Part shown: one piece after another, positions 1-4,632 of the stretch
How positions within the stretch are numbered: the stretch's first letter is position 1
Layout: every line of letters begins with the position of its first letter
Source of the DNA: Anaerolineae bacterium
Lineage (GTDB): Bacteria > Chloroflexota > Anaerolineae > J102
Assembly: GCA_026992375.1 (NCBI GenBank)
Contig: JALXAF010000317.1
Span: forward strand, 1-5,069
Reading direction: 5' to 3'
Length of the DNA: 5,069 nucleotides
Notes under the pieces: model-generated
Database searches by the model: none
What the model was told of the DNA's origin: nothing
The model's input: only the letters and a program-made list of their open reading frames with translations
Made by a program: the position numbers and the translations under genes

Positions 1-20
1 GCCCGCAAGGCTTAATAGCA

Positions 21-32
21 CGACTTCAGTCG
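21..32. repeat. Small palindrome CGACT-TC-AGTCG
   Basis: Five-base perfect arms surround a two-base centre. The core CGACTTCAGTCG resembles palindromic intergenic elements I associate with several Chloroflexi and cyanobacterial genomes. With only one copy in the window, membership of a dispersed family is inference. Confidence 0.3.
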
Positions 33-150
33 ACGATTTGGACTGGCGGCGGGCGCTGGGCGAATGAATAAAGAAACGTGAAGACACTTGCTATCTGTGT
101 TTAGTGAACAGAGCTGCTTTGGCAGTCATAAACTTGTAGACGTGTGAAAT

Positions 151-165
151 CCGCAAAAGTTGCGG
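151..165. repeat. Small hairpin CCGCAA-AAG-TTGCGG
   Basis: This is a six-base perfect stem with a three-base loop, about 30-45 bases beyond the last recognisable codon of the minus-strand ABC remnant. It has no T-run on either side. It could be a relic terminator of the lost gene or a chance hairpin. Confidence 0.3.
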
Positions 166-195
166 AAATTTCCTCCGAAGTCGTGGCGTCCGGGG

Positions 196-345
196 AGCGA
201 TGAATGCCCGCTTCCTCCTTATTATCCATAGATGAGATGGCTTCGTCCAATATGAGGTTGGGCGGTTTTTTGAGAATAGCCTGGGCGATGGAAATGCGCT
301 GTCATCGCCCCCCCCCCGGGGCGCCTCAACCTGCGTTCGCCCGCG
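196..345 (-). pseudogene. Decayed ABC exporter ATP-binding domain fragment
   Basis: Read on the minus strand, 301 down to about 197 encodes QRISIAQAILKKPPNLILDE followed by AISSMDNKEE. This matches the stretch from just after the ABC signature through Walker B and the D-loop of type I exporter ATPases (family pattern QRIAIARAILKNPPILILDEATSALD). The Walker B glutamate and D-loop aspartate are still readable. Upstream, from about 341, GERRLRRPGG aligns with the GERGLRLSGG that precedes the signature, but in another reading frame. The two parts are separated by a run of ten G (308-317 as C on the plus strand) and a TGA stop (302-304). Removing four G would restore the spacing, so an expanded homopolymer is the likely lesion. 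Walker A, the rest of the ATPase domain and the membrane domain are absent. Downstream of the D-loop the frame stays open to a TAA at 101-103, but the residues no longer look like an ABC protein (no H-loop). The fragment is too short to function. Confidence 0.72.
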
Positions 346-453
346 ATGGGGCGCAGCTTTTGGGCGCGTGCATGATGGGGCAGCTATGTGAAAGTATAGC
401 AAAAATTTGGATGAGGCGCACCATGCGGGCCGAGCGGGCCTGTCTCTGTTTCG
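346..453. other. Non-coding stretch between ABC remnant and promoter
   Basis: No recognisable coding sequence, repeat or RNA is seen here. On the minus strand this is where more of the ABC domain would be expected, but I cannot align it, so it is either replaced or fully decayed. Confidence 0.4.
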
Positions 454-482
454 TTGACAACCTGCCATTCTCCTGGCACAAT
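454..482 (+). promoter_or_regulatory. Sigma70-like promoter for the SnoaL-like gene
   Basis: A perfect -35 box TTGACA (454-459) is followed 17 bases later by CACAAT (477-482). A TGn extended -10 element (474-476) sits directly upstream of the -10 box. Transcription would start near 489, giving a leader of about 105 bases that includes the TC repeat. It is the best promoter match upstream of the 594 gene and points the right way. Confidence 0.55.
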
Positions 483-555
483 TACGGCTATCTGCTGGTG
501 GAGAGTTGGCCCGGGTCGGGCTCGACGCCTACCGCCTTGTGTCGTTCCTCCTCCT

Positions 556-577
556 TCTCTCTCTCTCTCTCTCTCTC
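556..577 (+). repeat. TC dinucleotide microsatellite, 11 units
   Basis: An uninterrupted (TC)11 tract lies in the leader between the predicted promoter and the ATG at 594, ending 16 bases before the start codon. Such long dinucleotide runs are uncommon in bacterial chromosomes and are prone to slipped-strand length change. The SnoaL-like reading frame stays open through the tract and upstream of it, with GTG (498) and TTG (537) in frame. If translation ever began at one of those, a one-unit change would shift the frame. A pyrimidine-rich leader could also serve as a ribosomal protein S1 contact, since no Shine-Dalgarno sequence is present. Confidence 0.85.
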
Positions 578-593
578 AATTCCGCGTGCCGCC

Positions 594-1067
594 ATGACCT
601 ATCAATCCGATCCCAACCCCGAATTCGCCCGTTTCCTCCTCGATCTCCTCGATCACAGCTTGCAAAGCATCTGGGATGGCGACGCCGAGGCCTATGCGGC
701 CCTGACCGCTGAGGACGTTTCCTTCTTCGAGTGGTATATTTCTTCCCAGCGCATCGATGGCCTCGATTTTCACTTGCGGGAGATACGCATCCATCGGGCC
801 GCAGTGGGCGGGGCTGATGACGTTGCAGATCTGCGCATCGAACATGAGATTTTGCAGCCGCGCATCCAGGTTTATGGCGATACAGCTATCATCAGCTATA
901 CGCTGTTCGTGCGGGTGGTGCAGGGTGGTCACGTGCGGCATCTTTCGCATAACGAAAGTCGGGTTTTTCATAACTTTGGCGACGACAACGCTCCGGACTG
1001 GAAATTGGTGCACTGTCACAAATCTCCCATCGCCACGGCTGAGAGCATGAGTGTGTTGCGAGGCTGA
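594..1067 (+). CDS. SnoaL/NTF2-fold protein, CaMKII association domain-like (DUF4440 type)
   Basis: This is a 157-residue cytoplasmic protein with no signal peptide or membrane segment. It fits the small NTF2-like alpha+beta barrel superfamily, closest in feel to the CaMKII association domain / DUF4440 group. The N-terminal helices (about 8-37) end in LTAEDVSFFEW, followed by RIDGLDFH at 53-60, the characteristic patch of this group. Later strands include GDTAIISYTLFVRV (95-108) and a C-terminal ESRVF (121-125) followed by WKLVHCHKS (136-144), the typical closing strands of the fold. Length is normal for a one-domain member. The ATG at 594 is preferred because family similarity begins just after it. 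It lacks a Shine-Dalgarno sequence, and the leader is pyrimidine-rich. Members may be enzymes or ligand binders, and the substrate cannot be told from sequence. Neighbours give no functional hint. Family call is fairly sure; function is unknown. Confidence 0.82.
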   Translation: MTYQSDPNPEFARFLLDLLDHSLQSIWDGDAEAYAALTAEDVSFFEWYISSQRIDGLDFHLREIRIHRAAVGGADDVADLRIEHEILQPRIQVYGDTAIISYTLFVRVVQGGHVRHLSHNESRVFHNFGDDNAPDWKLVHCHKSPIATAESMSVLRG

Positions 1068-1087
1068 ACTCGGCCTTTGTATGGCCT

Positions 1088-1140
1088 GTTTGAGCGTTGT
1101 TTTTGTTGTTGAATCGGGGGTTTGCGCGTAGCGCTCAAAC
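1088..1140. repeat. 9-bp inverted repeat GTTTGAGCG / CGCTCAAAC
   Basis: The arms at 1088-1096 and 1132-1140 are perfectly complementary, separated by 35 bases that include a T-rich stretch. The element starts 21 bases after the stop of the SnoaL-like gene, so it could act as a 3' stabilising structure or weak terminator. The long loop and lack of a clean T-run argue against a classical intrinsic terminator. Confidence 0.4.
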
Positions 1141-1199
1141 TTTAAATCCAGGAGTTTGTCCGACATCTTATCGCTCTTTCATTTTTATGCGACATAAAT

Positions 1200-1228
1200 T
1201 TGTCAATCCGGTTTCCTTAATGTATCCT
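1200..1228 (+). promoter_or_regulatory. Candidate promoter for the L,D-transpeptidase gene
   Basis: TTGTCA (1200-1205, five of six to the -35 consensus) and TATCCT (1223-1228, four of six to the -10) are spaced exactly 17 bases in a locally AT-rich region. This would give a leader of about 60 bases before the ATG at 1295. Within that leader, TCCCCCAC occurs twice (1252-1259 and 1271-1278). Confidence 0.5.
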
Positions 1229-1278
1229 TATATTTGGCGTTAACCATTTTGTCCCCCACACTTTTCATTTTCCCCCAC

Positions 1279-1283
1279 GGAGG
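1279..1283 (+). promoter_or_regulatory. Shine-Dalgarno GGAGG for the L,D-transpeptidase
   Basis: GGAGG lies 11 bases before the ATG at 1295. This is slightly long spacing, but it is the only good site. It favours the first ATG over the in-frame ATG two codons later, which would be 17 bases away. Confidence 0.6.
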
Positions 1284-1294
1284 TTGTCGAACTT

Positions 1295-1972
1295 ATGAAA
1301 ATGCGTAAAATGGTATTGCTTGGGGCGCTTTTTGCATTTGTGATGGTTGTCTGGCTGCCATCTGTCGCAACTGCCGCGTCGGGAGTTGGTGACAGCGCCA
1401 TGGATGGGGTCAAATATAAAGTGTATGTCGTAAAGGAGGGCGATACGCTGGGAAAGATCGCCCGGAAGTTCGGCGTGAAGATTGCGACCATCGTCAAAGT
1501 CAACAAGCTGGGCGGAGCTCCTCGCATCTATGTGGGGCAAAAACTGCGCATTCCAGTTACTGCAAAGCCCGCTGATCAGTCCAAAAAGAAGCCGACGTCT
1601 AATTTCAAGGGGCCGGACGCTTATAAATGGATCGAGGTCGATCTCTCGCAGCAGCGACTTTACGCCCATGAAAATGGTAAGGTCGTCTTCACCACCCGCA
1701 TCAGTTCCGGCGTGGCGGGCCATCGCACGCCTATTGGCCGCTTTCGCATCTGGGCCAAAGTGCGAAGCCAGACTATGTCCGGGCCCGGCTACAACCTGCC
1801 CAACGTGCAATGGGTGATGTATTTCGCGGGCGAAAACGCCATTCACGGCACCTACTGGCATCATAATTTTGGGCGCCCCATGAGTCATGGCTGTATCAAC
1901 GCCACCAATCAGGCGGCGAAGTGGCTCTACAACTGGGCTCCGCCCCGCACCATTGTCGTCGTTCATCGGTGA
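1295..1972 (+). CDS. Secreted LysM-domain L,D-transpeptidase (YkuD family)
   Basis: This 225-residue exported cell-wall enzyme is expected to form peptidoglycan crosslinks, or to attach proteins to the wall, by acting on the L,D bond of tetrapeptide stems through a cysteine thioester. A signal peptide is clear: basic MKMRK, a hydrophobic core at about 6-22, and likely cleavage after ATA-A near residue 28. One LysM peptidoglycan-binding domain spans about 41-87 (VVKEGDTLGKIARKFGV near its start, YVGQKLRIP at its end). A Lys/Pro linker (88-111) follows, then the YkuD catalytic domain (about 112-225), starting WIEVDLSQQRLYA. The active site is visible as His184-Gly185 of IHGTYWHHNFG and Ser197-His198-Gly199-Cys200 of SHGCIN, with Cys200 the nucleophile. 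All key residues are present and the length is normal, so the gene looks intact. It has its own predicted promoter and Shine-Dalgarno and appears to be monocistronic. The exact physiological substrate is not shown by the sequence. Confidence 0.95.
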   Translation: MKMRKMVLLGALFAFVMVVWLPSVATAASGVGDSAMDGVKYKVYVVKEGDTLGKIARKFGVKIATIVKVNKLGGAPRIYVGQKLRIPVTAKPADQSKKKPTSNFKGPDAYKWIEVDLSQQRLYAHENGKVVFTTRISSGVAGHRTPIGRFRIWAKVRSQTMSGPGYNLPNVQWVMYFAGENAIHGTYWHHNFGRPMSHGCINATNQAAKWLYNWAPPRTIVVVHR

Positions 1973-1991
1973 TGCGGAGGTCGCGTTGCAC

Positions 1992-2025
1992 AGGTGCGTC
2001 GCACATCTACGCATGAGACGCACCT
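1992..2025 (+). terminator. Hairpin after the L,D-transpeptidase, possible terminator
   Basis: AGGTGCGTC (1992-2000) and GACGCACCT (2017-2025) form a perfect nine-base stem with a 16-base loop, starting 19 bases after the stop codon at 1972. Position suits a transcript end for the gene. There is no T-run after the stem, so termination may need a factor, or the hairpin may only protect the 3' end. Confidence 0.4.
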
Positions 2026-2065
2026 CTCTGGCGGGCATGGCAACCGTCCCTATGACTGATTATTT

Positions 2066-2293
2066 GTGAAGCCGGGCGGGCTGCACGCGGTCAAGGCTAC
2101 GACCCGACCGGCGGTCACCACTGCGGGCGCGGGTAATCCATTCGTCAGTTTTCTGGAGGATGTGGTTTCGGCCATTATGGCCCTGGTGGCCGTGCTGCTG
2201 TCCGCGATGGCCGTGATCCTGGTGCAGGCGTTCGGCTTCTTGATCGGGCGTTGGTTCAGGCGGCGTCGCTCCCGGCGCAGCTCATTCCCCTGA
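2066..2293 (+). pseudogene. C-terminal remnant of a DUF4126-type membrane protein
   Basis: The reading frame from a GTG at 2066 encodes 75 residues: GGLHAVKATTRPAVTTAGAG, then NPFVSFLED, then a long hydrophobic helix (about 33-62), then an Arg-rich tail. As I know it, DUF4126 is a family of about 190-200-residue integral membrane proteins of unknown function. The order of a HxxKATxR stretch, a TT-(A/G)G-x-GNPxVS-x-xED motif, a final transmembrane helix and a basic end matches its C-terminus. The N-terminal two thirds are missing. A stop lies in frame at 2057-2059, and upstream sequence goes straight into the region after the L,D-transpeptidase. The GTG has no Shine-Dalgarno sequence and no evident promoter. 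It is therefore most likely a truncated relic left by a deletion or rearrangement near 2066. Alternatively it could be expressed as a small one-helix membrane protein, but nothing seen supports that. Confidence 0.62.
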
Positions 2294-2342
2294 AGGAATG
2301 AAAATGCTTGTCTTCTGCCAGGATTGCCTGGAAATCCAATTC

Positions 2343-2394
2343 CGTAATGCGTGATGCGGGACGATCTCACGCATCACGCATTACGCATCACGCT
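2343..2394. repeat. 16-bp perfect inverted repeat with extra half-copy
   Basis: The arms CGTAATGCGTGATGCG (2343-2358) and its exact complement (2370-2385) surround an 11-base loop. The motif ACGCATCACGC of the right arm is repeated at 2383-2393, so the block is partly tandem as well as palindromic. It sits between the end of the DUF4126 remnant (+) and the end of the thioredoxin gene (-). That is the convergent position expected of a bidirectional terminator or a REP-like dispersed palindrome. A run of T (2431-2436) lies downstream on the plus strand but not directly after the stem. Confidence 0.8.
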
Positions 2395-2453
2395 CGTTGC
2401 AGCCACTCGCCCGGCTTTGGTCTGTCGGCCTTTTTTCATGCGGCTCCAATGCT

Positions 2454-3104
2454 TTATTTACGGGCCAGCAATTCCTCGATGGCCTTGACGAGCTGCTCCT
2501 CTGAGAGCGCGCCCACAGCCACGCCCCTGATTTTGCCCTCCTGGTCGATGCGATAGGTGGTGGGCAGGTTGCGAATGCGATAATGGCGGGCGATTTCGCT
2601 GGTGCGATCATTGGTGATGGGATAGGTGACGCCGATGGAGTTGGCGAACTCAATGAGGCTGCCGGGGCTGTCGTTGATGCCTACGCCGATGATGACGACG
2701 TCATCGCTGTATTTCTCGTAGATTTTTTGGAAGCCGGGCATCTCCATGCGGCAGGGCGGGCACCAACTGCCCCAGAAGTTGAGGAAGACGATTTTGCCCC
2801 GATAGTCGCTCAGCGAGAATGTCTCGTTGGTCAGCAGGTTTTTGGCCGTGAAGTCGTAGGCTTCGGGATACTCTTTATCAGATTTATCGGCCTCCTCGGC
2901 CGCCTTTTTCTCATTCGCCGTCGCTGTGGAGGCTTTGGTGGGCGCGGGCGTGGGGCTGGCAATGGCGATGGTGGGGGCTAGAGTCGGGGCCGCTTTCGTC
3001 GGTTCTGCGGAGGGAGCTTGTTGACTGCAATCCACCAGCAAAAAGGCGATTATCAGCAGGAAGATTGCGGTGATGGTTGTTCGGATGATTTGTTGTTTGG
3101 ACAT
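2454..3104 (-). CDS. TlpA/ResA-like thioredoxin-fold lipoprotein
   Basis: This 216-residue membrane-anchored thiol-disulfide oxidoreductase presumably acts on the outer face of the cytoplasmic membrane. Related TlpA, ResA and CcmG proteins reduce disulfides, for example on apocytochrome c. The N-terminus has MSKQQIIRTT, then a hydrophobic stretch (9-24) ending LLVDC, with Cys26 the likely lipidated residue. The Asp just before it is unusual for a lipobox. Residues 27-75 are a Pro/Thr/Ala/Lys-rich flexible linker. The thioredoxin domain runs about 82-216: FTAKNLLTNETFSLSDYRGK, then FLNFWGSWCPPC with catalytic Cys115 and Cys118, ENP-like MEMPGFQ, and cis-proline Pro181 in NLPTTYRID. These features fit the AhpC/TSA-TlpA branch and the protein looks intact. 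The frame stays open upstream to 3263, but that extension is not recognisable and would bury the signal segment, so the ATG at 3104 is chosen despite a weak Shine-Dalgarno (GAG about 10 bases upstream). It lies 169 bases downstream of the PaaK-like gene, possibly in the same transcript. Its partner is unknown. Confidence 0.92.
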   Translation of the reverse strand: MSKQQIIRTTITAIFLLIIAFLLVDCSQQAPSAEPTKAAPTLAPTIAIASPTPAPTKASTATANEKKAAEEADKSDKEYPEAYDFTAKNLLTNETFSLSDYRGKIVFLNFWGSWCPPCRMEMPGFQKIYEKYSDDVVIIGVGINDSPGSLIEFANSIGVTYPITNDRTSEIARHYRIRNLPTTYRIDQEGKIRGVAVGALSEEQLVKAIEELLARK

Positions 3105-3273
3105 GAAATTATTGCTCGCGTGGTAGTCAGGGGGTGGCGGTTCGGTAACGACGGGGATGGAATGGGCGCGGTTCACTCCGCCGGCGCCCGCGAGCGCGGC
3201 CTGCGGCAGCGTCGATTGCACCTGGCCGGGCAAACGCCGCCGTTCCTTTCTGTAACCTGACATCGTTTGCGGT

Positions 3274-4494
3274 TCAATCCCATGAGCGTTGGTCCAGCAT
3301 GATGGGGGAGCCTTCGGGAATGTCGTCGGGGGCCACGAATGTCACCTCATCCACCCGCACCCGGCACACCTGCCGCACCAGGTCTTTGATCTGGTCGACC
3401 ACGGCGGCCATATCCGCGGGCGTTTCCCGGGGGACGATTTTGACGACGAACTGGTCGCGCAACTCGGGCCGGGTGATCACGCCCTGCACGGCTTCGAAGG
3501 AGATGGCTTGGCTCACAGCGAAGCGGAGCTGGTTGGGATGCACGAACATGCCGCGCACTTTGACGGCCTCGCCGCTGCGCCCCACCAGGGTGATGGTGCG
3601 CGCTTCCTGTTTGCTCTGGCCCGGCGCGGGATCGTCGAAGATGGCCATATCGCCCGTGCCGAAACGGATGAGGGGGTAGGCTTTGTTGAAGTTGGTCACC
3701 ACCACTTCGCCCGCTTCGCCCGGCCCCACCTGTTTACCCGTGTCGGGGGCGACTACCTGGATGATGGGAGCGGGCAGCAGCGTCAGGGGCAGGCCGCCCG
3801 TGGTGTTGATGGCCAGAAAACCCAGCTCGGCTGTGGCGTAGGCGTTGCCCACCTTCACGCCGTAGGCCTCTTCCAGCTTCTGGCGCAGACTGGCGGGCAG
3901 TGGCTCGGCTGTGACCAGGGCCTTGCTCAGCTTGAAATCGCGCCAATCCAGGCCCATCTCCTCCGATTTTTTGATGAGCTTCATCAGGAAGCTGGGGGTG
4001 CCCACATAGCCCGTGACGTCCAACTCCCGCATCATCGTCACCTGAAGATCGCTGTTGCCCACGCCGCCCGGAATGACGGTGCACCCCATCCCGGTCAGGG
4101 CTTCGTCCAGCATCAGGCCCGCGGGCACAAGATGGTAGGACAGGGTGTTGATGACCACATCGCCAGGGACGAAGCCGCTTTGCCGCAGCGCCTCCTGGAT
4201 CATGGGGATGTGGGTGGGATCATGCTCGCTGGCGTCGGGTTCATACAGCGGGCCCGGAGAGAAATAGATGTGTTTGATCTCGCTGAGGGGCGCGGCCAGC
4301 AGCCCTCCAAAGGGAGGATTTTCCCGTTGCATGGCGGCGACCGCGTCCTTTGAGAGCACGGGCAATTTGTCCAGATCCTCAATGGTCTGGATGTCGTCCG
4401 GGCCGAGACCCGCTGCGTCGAAACGTTGGCGCATCGCGGGCGAGTGCTCATAAGCGTGATGGATGATTTCTTTCAGGCGTTCTTCCAGAGACAT
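3274..4494 (-). CDS. PaaK-like adenylate-forming enzyme homologue with degenerate nucleotide-binding loop
   Basis: This 406-residue cytoplasmic protein resembles phenylacetate-CoA ligase (PaaK), which activates aryl acids with ATP and CoA. Recognisable parts are the N-terminal region with LDKLPVLSKD (41-50), GFVPGDVVINTLSYHLVPAG (107-126), VGTPSFL (164-170), the A5-like motif YATAELG (219-225), the A7-like RFGTGD (277-282, Asp282 for the AMP ribose) and the A8-like hinge VGRSGEAVKVRGMFVHPNQL (304-323). Where PaaK has its glycine-rich SSGTTGKP loop, this protein reads HIYFSPGPLYEPDA (75-88). Near the C-terminus, where PaaK has the adenylation lysine (EGKA), it reads EGSP (394-397). I recall a PaaK-like subgroup with an SPGP-YEP loop, so this may be a clade trait, not damage. 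CoA-ligase activity should not be assumed. The ATG at 4494 is set by a strong Shine-Dalgarno and by the start of similarity; the frame is open further upstream to 4785 but that part crosses the divergent promoter and gene. Substrate is unknown. Confidence 0.85.
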   Translation of the reverse strand: MSLEERLKEIIHHAYEHSPAMRQRFDAAGLGPDDIQTIEDLDKLPVLSKDAVAAMQRENPPFGGLLAAPLSEIKHIYFSPGPLYEPDASEHDPTHIPMIQEALRQSGFVPGDVVINTLSYHLVPAGLMLDEALTGMGCTVIPGGVGNSDLQVTMMRELDVTGYVGTPSFLMKLIKKSEEMGLDWRDFKLSKALVTAEPLPASLRQKLEEAYGVKVGNAYATAELGFLAINTTGGLPLTLLPAPIIQVVAPDTGKQVGPGEAGEVVVTNFNKAYPLIRFGTGDMAIFDDPAPGQSKQEARTITLVGRSGEAVKVRGMFVHPNQLRFAVSQAISFEAVQGVITRPELRDQFVVKIVPRETPADMAAVVDQIKDLVRQVCRVRVDEVTFVAPDDIPEGSPIMLDQRSWD

Positions 4495-4500
4495 AATCAG

Positions 4501-4506
4501 CTCCTT
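4501..4506 (-). promoter_or_regulatory. Shine-Dalgarno AAGGAG for the PaaK-like gene
   Basis: On the minus strand AAGGAG lies six bases before the ATG at 4494. It is the strongest ribosome binding site in the window and decides the start within a longer open frame. Confidence 0.8.
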
Positions 4507-4549
4507 ACAGGGACGGCGGCGGGCGTAGAGAAAATGAGTGGTCGACGAA

Positions 4550-4579
4550 AGTTTACAGTATCTTTTTGAAAATCTCCAA
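4550..4579 (-). promoter_or_regulatory. Candidate promoter for the PaaK-like gene
   Basis: On the minus strand TTGGAG (4574-4579) and TAAACT (4550-4555, four of six to TATAAT) are 18 bases apart, giving a leader of about 50 bases before 4494. The local sequence is AT-rich compared with the flanking genes. The match is moderate. Confidence 0.4.
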
Positions 4580-4603
4580 GGATGGCGGCCCGATTTTCCA
4601 TCC
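4580..4603. promoter_or_regulatory. Inverted repeat in the divergent promoter region, candidate operator
   Basis: GGATGG (4580-4585) and CCATCC (4598-4603) are exact inverted copies separated by 12 bases. The element abuts the predicted -35 of the minus-strand gene. It also covers the place where a -35 would lie for the plus-strand LuxR-type gene, whose own -35 match is poor. A dimeric regulator bound here could control both directions. Binding by the adjacent LuxR-type protein is inference. Confidence 0.35.
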
Positions 4604-4620
4604 AGAAGCTGATTTTGTTG

Positions 4621-4626
4621 TATAAT
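4621..4626 (+). promoter_or_regulatory. TATAAT -10 box of the LuxR-type gene (leaderless start)
   Basis: A perfect TATAAT ends six bases before the ATG at 4633, so the expected transcription start falls on or next to the A of the ATG. There is no Shine-Dalgarno sequence in front of that ATG, as expected for a leaderless message. No good -35 box is found at 16-18 bases upstream, which leaves room for dependence on an activator. Confidence 0.6.
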
Positions 4627-4632
4627 CGCTGC

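Larger units (their letters stand above)
1..195. other. Non-coding left edge, no recognisable gene
   Basis: No convincing gene is visible here on either strand. The first codons in one plus frame could be the tail of a gene lying to the left, ending at a TAA at 13-15, but five codons cannot support that. Two small hairpins are present. One is CGACT-TC-AGTCG at 21-32, resembling the short palindromic repeats scattered between genes in some bacterial genomes. The other is CCGCAA-AAG-TTGCGG at 151-165. Neither has a following T-run, so neither looks like a classical terminator. The segment lies downstream (on the minus strand) of the ABC transporter remnant and may include its unrecognisable 3' end. 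Confidence 0.4.

Noticed and set aside
1..453. tRNA or other structured RNA in the left non-coding region
   Set aside because: No cloverleaf arms or GTTCRA-type T-loop could be found; only isolated short hairpins are present.
204..593. Plus-strand upstream extension of the SnoaL-like reading frame
   Set aside because: The extra residues are low-complexity, run antisense through the ABC remnant and across the promoter and TC repeat, and show no family similarity. The fold begins after the ATG at 594.
576..1166. 196-codon open frame on the minus strand
   Set aside because: It is fully antisense to the SnoaL-like gene, has no recognisable domain and no ribosome binding site. The plus frame has clear family motifs.
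1265..2038. 257-codon minus-strand open frame
   Set aside because: It is antisense to the L,D-transpeptidase, whose signal peptide, LysM and catalytic motifs are unmistakable.
2343..2394. CRISPR-like array
   Set aside because: There is only one palindrome with a partial extra copy, and no regular spacers or further repeats.
3105..3263. N-terminal extension of the thioredoxin gene to 3263
   Set aside because: It would place 53 unrecognisable residues before an obvious signal segment. An export signal has to be at the N-terminus.
3289..4353. 354-codon plus-strand open frame, rich in His, Gly and Asp
   Set aside because: It mirrors the PaaK-like gene on the opposite strand. The composition is that expected of an antisense frame in GC-rich coding DNA, and no domain is recognisable.
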